NCBI GenBank assembly: GCA_031286695.1 | Contig: JAITTY010000006.1 | Span: 1 to 64,000, forward strand | Reading direction: 5' to 3' | From: Sphingobacterium sp. | Lineage (GTDB): Bacteria; Bacteroidota; Bacteroidia; Sphingobacteriales; Sphingobacteriaceae | DNA length: 64,000 bases | Shown: piece after piece, positions 32,946-41,280 of the stretch | Layout of the letters: the number at the start of each line of letters is the position of its first letter | Numbering within the stretch: position 1 is the stretch's first letter | Notes under the pieces: generated by a model | Told to the model about the DNA's origin: nothing | Database searches by the model: none | Seen by the model: only the letters and a program-made list of their open reading frames with translations | Made by a program: the position numbers and the translations under genes

Positions 32946-35900
32946 TTAAAAAGTAATATTGACATTAAAACCCATCGATCTTGAGGTCGGAATCTGTCTG
33001 AAGCTGTTATAACCATCCGTTTGATTATAGAGCGCTTCAGGGTCGCCAATCGTATTGGATGAATGCCTAATGATAAAAAGGTTATTTCCTACAAAGCCAA
33101 TGCTAGCTTTCTTTATTACGCGTTGATTGGCCAGCCAAGATTGGGGCAAATCATAACCAATATAGAGTTCCCTCAGTTTTAAATAATCGCCTTTGGCAGC
33201 GGTGACTGACTGTATATTTCCATATGCTGTCCACCATGCTTTATCGCCTTTGGAGTAGATGTCATTGTTTTCAACGATCGAGCCATCGGCTAGGCGTACC
33301 ATAGAATTTGGCATGATAAAGGGCTGTCTGTCGTATTTTGCTGTCTCTGGATGTGTCCCGGCAGCAAACATCCGTGGAATTACCTCAGAATACATCCAAC
33401 TTCCTAGCCTTGCGTCTACCTGAAACCCCATCGTAAAAGATTTATAGTTGAATTTGGTGTTAAATCCAAACAGATAGGGCGGTACCATCGTTCCCAACAC
33501 CGTTTCTTTTTCTTCTGGGATAACATTGCCGTTTTGGTCCAAAACGATTTTGCCATTTTCCCTTTTAAAATCTGTCATTCGTAGCGTTGGATATTGTAGG
33601 CCTTTGATGGCATAGGCTTGTCTAAAGATGTTAAATTCGTCGCCTGCATACAGATTCTTGGCTTTTGTATCGGTGTAACTGAAATTGATACCAAATTGCA
33701 AGGTCATGTCTTTGCTTTTAATGACTGTTCCATTAACCATTATTTCCAATGTCTTATTGATAATCTGACCAGCATTTACAATTGTCGAATTGAATCCAGT
33801 TGCCCGGGAAATGCCCGCATCAAATATCTGTCCATCCGAGTCCGAATAAGCGTAAACGATATCCGTCCGTAAGCGGTCATTAAAGAATCCCAATTGTGTA
33901 CCGACCTCAAATGATTTAACAAATTCGGGCTTTATTGATCGGTTAGGCTCAGACAGTGATGGGGTAAATCCAACCAAACTGCCAAATGGAAAACCTGCGG
34001 TTTGACTATAACTCAGATTCAGTCGATACGGATCTAAGGTCACATTTCCAGTTTTATTAAAAGATGTAAAAATACGACCGTAGCTCAATACACTACTTTC
34101 GCGCAAACCTGCGATTGCATCTGTAAATACGAAAGAAGAGCTCACACCTGGGGAGAAATAGCTGTTACTTTCTGGAGCAAGTACCGATACCTGATCGTTT
34201 CTACCAGTCAGTGTTAGAAAAAGATAATTTTTATATCCGGCCGTAAATTCTCCGTACGTCGCCAAAGAACGATATTTTGTAATAGTTGAACCACCTGTCA
34301 ATTCCCCAGTTCTAGATCCTTGGTTGAAAATATCCTCAAATAATAGATTGGCTGCGTTGATATTAATTGATTTGGTATCATCCATTCTCACATTTTGTCC
34401 GACTAGAAATTTGGTAGAGAAATCACCAAAGTTTTTATGAAAATTCAGGATCAAATCATTGTTAAAACGGGTAAAGCCCCTATGCGTATCATTTACACTC
34501 CCGTTTATATTTCGGGTTGCTATGTTTGAAACCAGTTTTCTATTTGTCACCCGGCCTGGCTCTGATTGAAAATAGAGTCCAGTTCGGAAAGTAGCATCTA
34601 ACCAATCTGTAAATTCATAATTGAATTCCAGTTTTGAGTTTAGTGTATGCTGGTCGGACGTATTTCTATTGTTGTCGGCCATAAAAATCGGATTTCTTGT
34701 TCCGGCAACAGGGTTGTACCAGTTTAAAGGATGATTTGGTGAACTAGGATCTTCCCAGTTACGGGCATCTTTGTAATCAATGTTGGCAGGCTGTGTATAA
34801 ACAGATAACCATGGCCCGTCGCTGGTTGTATTATTTTTGAAGAAAACGTAATTCGTATTGAAAGACGTATTCAATTTGTTGAATCGACGTGATCCATTAA
34901 AGCGAACACCTGTACGGCTTGATTTGTCACCAGGAATTACGCCTTTTATGCGAACATCCTGTAGCGAAACATAATAAGAACCTTTATCATCACCCGAAGA
35001 GAATGATAAGTCGTTTTGCATCGTTATACCAGTATCAAAAAATCCTAAGCGATTATCCTTACTCGGTGCACTATACACTTTCGTAGGTTGTACGCCGTTG
35101 ATCGGTAGACCGAAATCTCTGATTTCGCCATTAAAACGATCCCCCCAAGATTCATTTGCGACAGGACTGTATACACCATTCTGTCCTTGACCAAAAGTTT
35201 GTTGAGCTGGAGGCAGTAAGAACACCTTAGAAAATAGTGTACTGTTGCTATAATTGATTTGACCTCTTTCTGCCCGACCTGATTTTGTAGTGATCATAAT
35301 GGCCCCGTTGACACCTTCAGATCCATATAGTGCAGCAGCATTTGCCCCTTTCAATACCGTAACGTCTTGTATATCATTGGGATTAATCCGTGTGATATCT
35401 GGAAGAGGAACACCATCTACCACATAGATAGGGTCATTTTTTGAACGATTTAACGAGCGTGTTCCTCTTAATCTAATTTGAATCCCGGGGTCAGTTTTGC
35501 CCGTTGTTAGGTCTGTTGCATTGATTCTTAATCCCGCAACTTTACTCGATAATGCTAAGAGAGGATTTACCACCTTACCGAGATTCAATTCTTGGTTGTC
35601 TACCGACTGCGCTGACGTACCAAGTTCTCGCGCCTGTCTTTTTATCCCCAAGGCACCAGTTACAGTTACTTCAGATAGCATATGTGCATCTCCAGCTAGT
35701 CGGATGATGAGATTAGATTGGTTGCTCCGTACCGGAATTTCTTGAGATGTATAATTAAGATGCGAAATAACTAAAGTTTGCCCACGTTGAAGTTGAATAC
35801 GAAAACTTCCCTGCGAACTTGTCATTACCGCATTGGATTTGCTGGTTTCTTTTACACGAATTGAGACACCGCTAATTGGCTCGTCGGTTTTTAAATCCAA

Positions 35901-35999
35901 AATACGCCCTTCTACGGTAAAATTCGTTTGCGCAAATACCTCAGCATGGAATTGTGCGCTAAAGAATAGAAATAGGATTAATAAGTAGCTTTTTAACAT
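32946..35999 (-). CDS. SusC/RagA family TonB-linked outer-membrane transporter
   Basis: The 1017-residue protein has a signal peptide (to about residue 24), a carboxypeptidase-regulatory-like domain (FTVEGRILDLKTDEPISGVSIRV), the plug with the SusC signature LRGTRSLNRSKNDPIYVVDGVP, and a 22-strand barrel ending in NVNITF. It imports an oligomer captured by the SusD-like lipoprotein with energy from TonB-ExbBD. No hydrolase, sulphatase or sigma/anti-sigma gene adjoins, so the substrate is undetermined. A divergent AraC regulator begins 150 bp upstream and is the likely controller. Confidence 0.93.
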   Translation of the reverse strand: MLKSYLLILFLFFSAQFHAEVFAQTNFTVEGRILDLKTDEPISGVSIRVKETSKSNAVMTSSQGSFRIQLQRGQTLVISHLNYTSQEIPVRSNQSNLIIRLAGDAHMLSEVTVTGALGIKRQARELGTSAQSVDNQELNLGKVVNPLLALSSKVAGLRINATDLTTGKTDPGIQIRLRGTRSLNRSKNDPIYVVDGVPLPDITRINPNDIQDVTVLKGANAAALYGSEGVNGAIMITTKSGRAERGQINYSNSTLFSKVFLLPPAQQTFGQGQNGVYSPVANESWGDRFNGEIRDFGLPINGVQPTKVYSAPSKDNRLGFFDTGITMQNDLSFSSGDDKGSYYVSLQDVRIKGVIPGDKSSRTGVRFNGSRRFNKLNTSFNTNYVFFKNNTTSDGPWLSVYTQPANIDYKDARNWEDPSSPNHPLNWYNPVAGTRNPIFMADNNRNTSDQHTLNSKLEFNYEFTDWLDATFRTGLYFQSEPGRVTNRKLVSNIATRNINGSVNDTHRGFTRFNNDLILNFHKNFGDFSTKFLVGQNVRMDDTKSININAANLLFEDIFNQGSRTGELTGGSTITKYRSLATYGEFTAGYKNYLFLTLTGRNDQVSVLAPESNSYFSPGVSSSFVFTDAIAGLRESSVLSYGRIFTSFNKTGNVTLDPYRLNLSYSQTAGFPFGSLVGFTPSLSEPNRSIKPEFVKSFEVGTQLGFFNDRLRTDIVYAYSDSDGQIFDAGISRATGFNSTIVNAGQIINKTLEIMVNGTVIKSKDMTLQFGINFSYTDTKAKNLYAGDEFNIFRQAYAIKGLQYPTLRMTDFKRENGKIVLDQNGNVIPEEKETVLGTMVPPYLFGFNTKFNYKSFTMGFQVDARLGSWMYSEVIPRMFAAGTHPETAKYDRQPFIMPNSMVRLADGSIVENNDIYSKGDKAWWTAYGNIQSVTAAKGDYLKLRELYIGYDLPQSWLANQRVIKKASIGFVGNNLFIIRHSSNTIGDPEALYNQTDGYNSFRQIPTSRSMGFNVNITF

Positions 36000-36148
36000 T
36001 TTTTAATGTTTAATTGAATAAGTAGTATGATTTCAATACCTTTGATTATATTAAGTCTAAATAAATAGCTCACGAAGATAGTTGGTAATATAAATTACCG
36101 AATAACGTAATCGGAAATAAGAGTTATACTATTGGAAATTTCTATTCG

Positions 36149-37042
36149 ATGGAGTTACTTCAAGCAGAAAAAAGAACATTTAAATACGATCATCCCGATT
36201 ACAATGTAAGGATGGTTTATCCTTATGAAAGCCATGAGATTGTCCCTGAAAATCAGAGCTATCTTGTTGTTATAGCCATTGAAGAGGGGTGCAGCTTGTC
36301 AAGTGGCTCAAAGAAAATTGTTTTGAAAGGGGGGAGCAGTATGCTGCTGCGTCTGGATAGCAGTGTGGTGAGCATAAGCTCTAAACATACGAATTCACGT
36401 TGCCTCACCCTGCTCTATCGGGATTCCTATGTTCAGCAAATGGATATTTCTGAACAGGACATCACTGCGATCAATGAAGCCATCATCAATGCGGGGACAA
36501 TTTCAGATGATATATCACGGATTGCCTATGTAAAAGCGACTGATTTTTTGCGAATGAGCGTTAGCAGCTTGCTTTTACCCGCATTTTATAAGTCCAAATC
36601 ATTGTTTATTCTTTCGACCTTGATGGATGCCGTACAGCCCAAGACGTCGCCTAATAAACTTGAACTGCGCGAATCAGATGTGGAGAAAATTAGACAGGTA
36701 AAGTTACTTATCGAGAATAATCTCCATGAGACATATACCATACATCAACTTGCTAAAGAAGTTGGTACCAATGTCCAATATCTTAAACAGCATTTTAAAA
36801 GCTATTATGGACTTACCATATTCAATTTTGTGTTGAAGTGTAAAATGCAAAGGGCTCAGCATTTATTAAAAGATCGAAGGTTGACGATCAGTTTTATTGG
36901 GAATCAGCTGGGTTATAAGCATGCGAGCCATTTTACCACTGCATTTAAGAAATTTTTTGGCTATGTACCAAATAGTTTACGCTATGTATTACTAATGATC
37001 TATGACGAATTGGTGGCTACTTTAGAAATGGTGCTTGTCTAA
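36149..37042 (+). CDS. AraC family transcriptional regulator
   Basis: The 297-residue protein has a C-terminal AraC/XylS double helix-turn-helix (about residues 180-280: YTIHQLAKEVGTNVQYLKQHFK and ISFIGNQLGYKHASHFTTAFKKFFG) preceded by a cupin-like N-terminal region (residues 1-170) with an unrecognised ligand. It is divergent from the SusC gene with a 149-bp shared promoter region, the usual place for a local regulator. A terminator follows. Confidence 0.9.
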   Translation: MELLQAEKRTFKYDHPDYNVRMVYPYESHEIVPENQSYLVVIAIEEGCSLSSGSKKIVLKGGSSMLLRLDSSVVSISSKHTNSRCLTLLYRDSYVQQMDISEQDITAINEAIINAGTISDDISRIAYVKATDFLRMSVSSLLLPAFYKSKSLFILSTLMDAVQPKTSPNKLELRESDVEKIRQVKLLIENNLHETYTIHQLAKEVGTNVQYLKQHFKSYYGLTIFNFVLKCKMQRAQHLLKDRRLTISFIGNQLGYKHASHFTTAFKKFFGYVPNSLRYVLLMIYDELVATLEMVLV

Positions 37043-37126
37043 CTAATTGCTCTAATTTCAGACCTGGAATTTTCGTTCGTCCATTGTTAAGATTTTATGG
37101 ATAATGAAAATTGATGCGAAGAAACG

Positions 37127-37164
37127 AAAAAAGTCGCTTTTCTATTTAGAAAAGCAACTTTTTT
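37127..37164. terminator. Terminator serving the AraC gene and the tRNA-Met gene
   Basis: AAAAAAGTCGCTTTTCT and AGAAAAGCAACTTTTTTG pair with one mismatch around a short loop. T-runs lie on both strands, between the AraC stop codon and the 3' end of the minus-strand tRNA. Confidence 0.65.
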
Positions 37165-37170
37165 GTTCTG

Positions 37171-37244
37171 TGCTCCCACCTGGGCTCGAACCAGGGACCA
37201 AAAGATTATGAGTCTTCTACTCTAACCGACTGAGCTATAGGAGC
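37171..37244 (-). tRNA. tRNA-Met (CAT anticodon)
   Basis: A 74-nt cloverleaf reads on the minus strand with acceptor GCTCCTA/TGGGAGC, D-arm GCTCAGTCGGTTAGAGT, anticodon loop CTCATAA (CAT) and T-arm CCTGGTTCGAGCCCAGG, with discriminator A. CCA is not encoded. CAT can also mark tRNA-Ile2 after lysidine modification; the sequence alone does not settle this, but it is not an initiator because it has a paired first acceptor base. Confidence 0.9.
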
Positions 37245-37333
37245 AGGTCTTTTGTTTTGTCAATTTAAACAGCTGTTGTGCCGTTTTGACGATGCAATTA
37301 TCGATATTTGTATCGATATTTCAAAATAATTCG

Positions 37334-37966
37334 ATGGAAAAAATTAAAAATATTGTTCTTGATTATGGGAATGTGATCTTTATGATCGACTTTGTAAAAT
37401 TGAAAGATGCTTTTACTCAGTTAGGTATAGAAAATGTTGATGCCGTATTTGGACATCATGGTCAAAGTGCACTTTTTGATAATTTTGATAAAGGAAAAAT
37501 TGATTCGACGCAATTTCGTGAGGGGATAAGAGAATTAACCCAAAATCCAGCTCTGACGGACGCACAGATTGATACGGCCTGGAACAGTTTACTGATCGGT
37601 GTACCACAGGGTAATCATGAGATTTTAATCCAGTTGAAAGATCGATACCGTACCTTTTTGTTAAGTAACAACAATGCAATTCATTATGCCTATTGTATGA
37701 ATGATATACATGAAAAATATGGTATTGCCGACAATGAAGGTTTTTTTGAAAAGACCTATTACTCCCATTTGGTAGGGATGCGCAAACCGGATGCGGAGAT
37801 TTTTGAATTGGTTATGCAAGAGCAACAATTGGATCCGGCAGAGACTTTATTTATTGATGACAGTCCTCAACATCTGGCGACAGCAAAACAATTGGGTTGG
37901 CATACAGCATTGTGTACTAAGGAGAAACCGTTAAGAATTTTGTTGGAAGAATTCGAATTGTTATAA
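37334..37966 (+). CDS. HAD superfamily hydrolase
   Basis: From the ATG at 37334 the product is 210 residues with HAD motif I D10-YGNV (DxGxV type), a helical cap, motif III KPDAEIF and motif IV FIDDSPQHL. The motif I asparagine/valine pattern is common in phosphatases of the YihX/alpha-D-glucose-1-phosphatase-like branch. Substrate unknown. An upstream frame extension to 37286 has no ribosome binding site and is rejected. It precedes rpsU on the same strand. Confidence 0.85.
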   Translation: MEKIKNIVLDYGNVIFMIDFVKLKDAFTQLGIENVDAVFGHHGQSALFDNFDKGKIDSTQFREGIRELTQNPALTDAQIDTAWNSLLIGVPQGNHEILIQLKDRYRTFLLSNNNAIHYAYCMNDIHEKYGIADNEGFFEKTYYSHLVGMRKPDAEIFELVMQEQQLDPAETLFIDDSPQHLATAKQLGWHTALCTKEKPLRILLEEFELL

Positions 37967-38003
37967 AAAATAATTTTGTTTTCCTTTTTAAAAATAAATA
38001 GCT

Positions 38004-38011
38004 TACCTTTG
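38004..38011 (+). promoter_or_regulatory. Bacteroidota-type -7 promoter element of rpsU
   Basis: TACCTTTG matches the TAnnTTTG consensus, 45 nt before the rpsU start codon. The nearest TTG upstream (37976-37978) is 25 nt away, slightly outside the usual spacing for the -33 element. Confidence 0.5.
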
Positions 38012-38056
38012 TCCCACTTTAAATTTAAAAGCGGCGAAAGGAGGTATATATAACGC

Positions 38057-38251
38057 ATGATTATCGTAAATGTAAAAGAAGGAGAATCTTTAGATAGAGC
38101 ATTGAAACGTTTCAAAAAGAAATTCGAAAAAACTGGAGTTTTAAGAGAGTTGCGTTCACGTCAAGCTTACGAAAAGAGATCTGTAACTCGTCGCATTCAA
38201 GTGAAAAAAGCGATTTACAAACAATCTTTGAATCAAGATGTAGCTAACTAA
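38057..38251 (+). CDS. rpsU: 30S ribosomal protein S21
   Basis: The 64-residue basic protein ([20 protein letters not shown]...) is S21, which binds the small subunit near the anti-Shine-Dalgarno end of 16S rRNA. Length is normal for Bacteroidota. An AAAGGAGG Shine-Dalgarno (38037-38044) is present, which is striking in a phylum whose genes seldom use one; S21 lies next to the anti-SD and this link between rpsU and an SD is a known theme. A terminator separates it from the xerC-type gene. Confidence 0.97.
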   Translation: MIIVNVKEGESLDRALKRFKKKFEKTGVLRELRSRQAYEKRSVTRRIQVKKAIYKQSLNQDVAN

Positions 38252-38280
38252 TTGATTCGCTGAGAATTTTAAAATATAAA

Positions 38281-38309
38281 GGGAAAAGCAATGCTTTTCC
38301 CTTTTTTTT
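38281..38309 (+). terminator. rpsU terminator
   Basis: GGGAAAAGC / GCTTTTCCC stem with AAT loop and a run of eight T, 30 nt after the rpsU stop codon. Confidence 0.88.
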
Positions 38310-38352
38310 GTGCTTTTAAGTTTGTAATTTAAGCTATATAGCGAGGGAAAAT

Positions 38353-39234
38353 ATGTTGGAAAAGGAGTTTATTCGGTTTTTGCAGATTGAAAAAAGGTAT
38401 TCAGAACATACGGTTATTGCCTATAAGCATGAGCTGGAGATGTTCCGGTCTTTTTTGGATCGTGAGGGACTGACCGTGCCGGATATCGTATACCGTGATT
38501 TACGCCATTATTTCGCGCAAATGGTAGAGTCCGGAAAAAATGCAAGTTCGGTCAACCGGAGTATGTCTTCACTGAGAACCTATTTTAAATTTTTGCAACG
38601 TGAGGAGTGTATCGCTAAAAATCCCATGACGCTCATCAAAGCGTTAAAAACTGCTAAAAAATTGCCCGTGGTCGTTGAAAAAGAAAAGCTGGTCCGTTTG
38701 TTGGATCAGATGGAACAGGAGCAAGATGGATTTGAATCCTGTCGCGATTATATGGTGATGGAGTTGCTGTTTGGTACTGGGATCCGTTTGGCCGAATTGT
38801 TGAAAATTAAGGAACAGGATATCGATTTTTTTAATAAAAATATTCTTATATTAGGTAAAAGGAACAAAGAACGCTTGGTTCCGATCAATAATCTTTTATT
38901 GAAAGAATTGAAAAACTATTTGCAACAAAAGGCGACGCAATTTGTTGATACTAATAACAGCTTACTAATCGTTACGAAAGAAGGAAAGCCAGCATATGCC
39001 AAGCTGATCTATGATATTGTACATCGGCAGTTGACGCTGATTTCTACTCAAGGTAAGAGAAGTCCTCATATTTTGAGACATACTTTCGCAACAGCCCTAT
39101 TGGACAATGGGGCGGATTTAAATGCAATTAAAGAGCTGCTGGGGCATGCAGGGCTTGCGGCAACACAAGTGTACACGCATAACTCAGCAGAACGATTGAA
39201 GTCAATTTATAAACAAGCTCATCCAAAAGCTTAA
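38353..39234 (+). CDS. Tyrosine recombinase (XerC/XerD family)
   Basis: The 293-residue protein has an N-terminal SAM-like core-binding domain (residues 1-90) and a catalytic domain with R (GTGIRLAELL), K (ILGKRNKERLVP), HxxR (HILRHTFATALL), H (LGHAGLAATQ) and Y (VYTHNSAERL). All five catalytic positions are therefore present. The position between rpsU and hpf is typical of the chromosomal XerC-like recombinase of Bacteroidota that resolves chromosome dimers. It is not a phage integrase in context. hpf follows after 14 nt and is probably co-transcribed. Confidence 0.92.
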   Translation: MLEKEFIRFLQIEKRYSEHTVIAYKHELEMFRSFLDREGLTVPDIVYRDLRHYFAQMVESGKNASSVNRSMSSLRTYFKFLQREECIAKNPMTLIKALKTAKKLPVVVEKEKLVRLLDQMEQEQDGFESCRDYMVMELLFGTGIRLAELLKIKEQDIDFFNKNILILGKRNKERLVPINNLLLKELKNYLQQKATQFVDTNNSLLIVTKEGKPAYAKLIYDIVHRQLTLISTQGKRSPHILRHTFATALLDNGADLNAIKELLGHAGLAATQVYTHNSAERLKSIYKQAHPKA

Positions 39235-39248
39235 AAAAAGGAGGAAAA

Positions 39249-39611
39249 ATGAACATTACTGTGCAATCCATTCGATTTACTGCTGATCAAAAGCTAATCG
39301 AGTTTATCAAAAAGAAAACAGGAAAATTGGAGCAGTTTTTGGATTCCATTATTGGGGGCGAATGCTACCTGCGATTGGAAAATGTCGATGATGAGGCAAA
39401 TAAAATTTCAGAAATTAAATTAAATATCCCAGGAAGCCAGCTTTTTGCAAAAGGGCAAGCGAAAAGCTTTGAGGAGGCGACAGATATTGCTGTAGAATCC
39501 TTGCGTAGACAGATTAACAAACATAAAACAAAGACGAAAAATACAGTTATCAATGGACGTAATGAAGTTCTTGCCGTAGAGGAAGAAGAAGAGGAAGAAG
39601 AATACGATTAA
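39249..39611 (+). CDS. hpf: Ribosome hibernation promoting factor
   Basis: The 120-residue protein has the HPF/RaiA beta-alpha-beta-beta-beta-alpha fold (MNITVQSIRFTADQKLIEFIKKK... SFEEATDIAVESLRRQINKHK). It is the short type, lacking the C-terminal dimerisation domain, and it ends in a run of nine acidic residues. HPF inactivates ribosomes during starvation. The gene follows xerC by 14 nt with a GGAGG ribosome binding site at 39240-39244. Confidence 0.93.
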   Translation: MNITVQSIRFTADQKLIEFIKKKTGKLEQFLDSIIGGECYLRLENVDDEANKISEIKLNIPGSQLFAKGQAKSFEEATDIAVESLRRQINKHKTKTKNTVINGRNEVLAVEEEEEEEEYD

Positions 39612-39638
39612 TATCTATTAAAATATAGAAATACATAC

Positions 39639-39670
39639 AGGAGGTCAGTTGCTACTGACCTCCTTTTTTT
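39639..39670 (+). terminator. Terminator of the xerC-hpf operon
   Basis: AGGAGGTCAGT and its complement form an 11-bp stem with a 4-nt loop and end in seven T, 27 nt after hpf. Confidence 0.9.
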
Positions 39671-39854
39671 GTAACCCGTCTATTGCAATTGGCTAGCAAG
39701 AACCTTGCGTGGATTTTCAGGTCTGTTGATCCATGCGAAATCATGAAGGATTTATTTTGCATGAGTTGTTGGTAGGCTTATTTATATTAAATCAAAATAA
39801 TCTTCTGTTTTACTTGGATTGATTATAAATAATATTTATTTTTGATCGATTTAA

Positions 39855-40247
39855 ATGATAAGGGAAATAGAAATGTCAGAATTGGTTTGTCCGTTAGCAA
39901 ATGTTGAGGAAGTTTTTTCAACCACAGCGGGTACAGTCTATCAATGTAGCCGCAAAAATTGTTTCTGGTTGGAATATAATAATGAAACAACCTCTTTCTC
40001 GGTATCGGATTTTTTGAAGTTTAAGAAACGTATCGATGCGATTGATGTTGAGCACATGCTTCACGATACAACACGTTCATCGGATTTTGAAATCATCATG
40101 CCTTTCCGTACGGAAAGATGTTTCATCTTAGCTGTAGAGGAAGTACTTCAGTTGCGCGAATTGTTAGATGGCGCTAAATTTATGATGGAACTGAATAGCG
40201 TCGTTAGAACTTGTTTGCAAGTTTCGCCATTTGCAGTTTTTGCATAA
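39855..40247 (+). CDS. Uncharacterised small protein with Cys pair
   Basis: The frame encodes 130 residues; an internal ATG at 39873 (MSELVCPLANVEEVF) would give 124 and is a reasonable alternative. A Cys-x-x-x-x-Cys arrangement occurs in VYQCSRKNCFWLEY. The C-terminal half is helical (RCFILAVEEVLQLRELLDGAKFMMEL) with a final C in VRTCLQV. No signal peptide. It looks like one of the small conserved Bacteroidota families without assigned function. It lies between the hpf operon and ferritin, with its own terminator. Confidence 0.7.
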   Translation: MIREIEMSELVCPLANVEEVFSTTAGTVYQCSRKNCFWLEYNNETTSFSVSDFLKFKKRIDAIDVEHMLHDTTRSSDFEIIMPFRTERCFILAVEEVLQLRELLDGAKFMMELNSVVRTCLQVSPFAVFA

Positions 40248-40270
40248 GGCTATACATATAAACGAATTGA

Positions 40271-40305
40271 AAGGCGGTGTACATCATAGATGTACACCGC
40301 TTTTT
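40271..40305 (+). terminator. Terminator after the Cys-pair gene
   Basis: A stem of 10 perfect pairs (GCGGTGTACA with TGTACACCGC), extended by A-rich and T-rich ends, is followed by TTTTT; it lies 24 nt after the stop codon. Confidence 0.85.
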
Positions 40306-40488
40306 GTTTGGAAAGACCTTATTTAATTTTAATTTAAATAAGTGTCAATGAGGCCGTCTTCTGGTTTTATTGACATTCAATGATTTTAAGCACTTTCTGC
40401 CACTTATTGTTTTAATTGATGGCTTATTGAAAGTATCAATATTACGTATTTGTAATTGTATTGATTCTAAACAACTTGCGGTTTCTAT

Positions 40489-40501
40489 GTCTAATTTAGA
40501 C
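40489..40501. promoter_or_regulatory. 13-bp palindrome upstream of ferritin
   Basis: GTCTAATTTAGAC is a perfect 6-1-6 inverted repeat, 47 nt before the ferritin -7 element. Its TCTAA/TTAGA half-sites recall those in the feo palindrome at 62117-62131, although arranged in the opposite order. Function is inference. Confidence 0.3.
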
Positions 40502-40521
40502 TGAATTTGTATTGCATATTC

Positions 40522-40555
40522 TTGATACGGATTTTGAAGATCTACTGTATCTTTG
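40522..40555 (+). promoter_or_regulatory. Ferritin promoter
   Basis: TATCTTTG (40548-40555) matches the Bacteroidota -7 consensus and TTG at 40522-40524 lies 23 nt upstream as a possible -33 element. Transcription would start near 40562, giving a leader of about 58 nt. Confidence 0.55.
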
Positions 40556-40619
40556 TAAAGTAATCAGGTGATGATGTGTTTCACCTGTTGATGTTTTAGA
40601 AATTAAACTTAAGGTAAAT

Positions 40620-41147
40620 ATGAAAGATTTATTGAAATTAAAATCTTCTTTGAAAGAAGAAATCGAAAATATATTGAATGCACAGATTAAAGTTGAAGCT
40701 CATTCTTCAGCATTATATTTGGCAATGTCTTCATGGTGTGATGATCAGGGTTTAGAAAATGCTTCAGAATTCTTTGCGAAGCAATCCAACGAAGAGCGTG
40801 AGCACATGTTGAAGCTTTTCAATTATATCAACAATCGTGGTGGCCGTGCAATTTCTCCGGAAGTTACAGGTATCCCTCAAGATTTTGAATCGTTCCGTGG
40901 CGTTTTTGAACAAACATTAGAACAAGAGATGTTTGTTACTGAACAGTTCAACAACATCGCCGATAAATGTGCGAAAGCGAAAGATTATGTTACTTTTAAC
41001 TTTGTACAATGGTTCTTGGAAGAACAAGTGGAAGAGGAATTTGTTGCAAGACGCATCCTTGAATTATTCGATGTAATTGGTGAAGACGGTACTGGTCGTT
41101 GGGAAATTGACAAACACCTTGTTAAGGTTGCCTTTGCAGGTGAATAA
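40620..41147 (+). CDS. Ferritin
   Basis: The 175-residue non-haem ferritin has the four-helix bundle pattern and ferroxidase ligands: E in NAQIKVEAHSSALYL, ExxH in NEEREHMLKLF, and E residues in QTLEQEMFVTEQ and WFLEEQVEEEFV. It stores iron as a 24-mer in the cytoplasm. Length is standard for FtnA-type proteins. It has its own promoter and terminator. The feo iron-import operon lies about 20 kb away in the same window. Confidence 0.95.
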   Translation: MKDLLKLKSSLKEEIENILNAQIKVEAHSSALYLAMSSWCDDQGLENASEFFAKQSNEEREHMLKLFNYINNRGGRAISPEVTGIPQDFESFRGVFEQTLEQEMFVTEQFNNIADKCAKAKDYVTFNFVQWFLEEQVEEEFVARRILELFDVIGEDGTGRWEIDKHLVKVAFAGE

Positions 41148-41167
41148 TAAACTTTTAAAAAAGTATA

Positions 41168-41202
41168 AAAAAACGAGCTGTTTTCCCGACAGCTCGTTTT
41201 TT
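41168..41202 (+). terminator. Ferritin terminator
   Basis: AAAAACGAGCTGT and ACAGCTCGTTTTT form a 13-bp stem with a TTTCCCG loop, ending in a T-run, 20 nt after the ferritin stop codon. Confidence 0.92.
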
Positions 41203-41280
41203 TATATACAAAATCACAACTTTTTACGTTAATAGCTTAAGAATTCTTATATTGAATTGTATTATTGCAAAGTCTATTTG

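Noticed and set aside
32936..33049. Upstream extension of the SusD-like gene into susC
   Set aside because: The SusD signal peptide starts at 32935; the extension is antisense-free overlap with the end of susC and has no family similarity.
38353..39234. Tyrosine recombinase as a phage or integron integrase
   Set aside because: Its place between rpsU and hpf, and the lack of att sites or phage genes, fit the chromosomal Xer type.
39590..39611. Purine-rich repeat-like run at the end of hpf
   Set aside because: This is coding for an acidic Glu-rich tail, not a separate repeat element.
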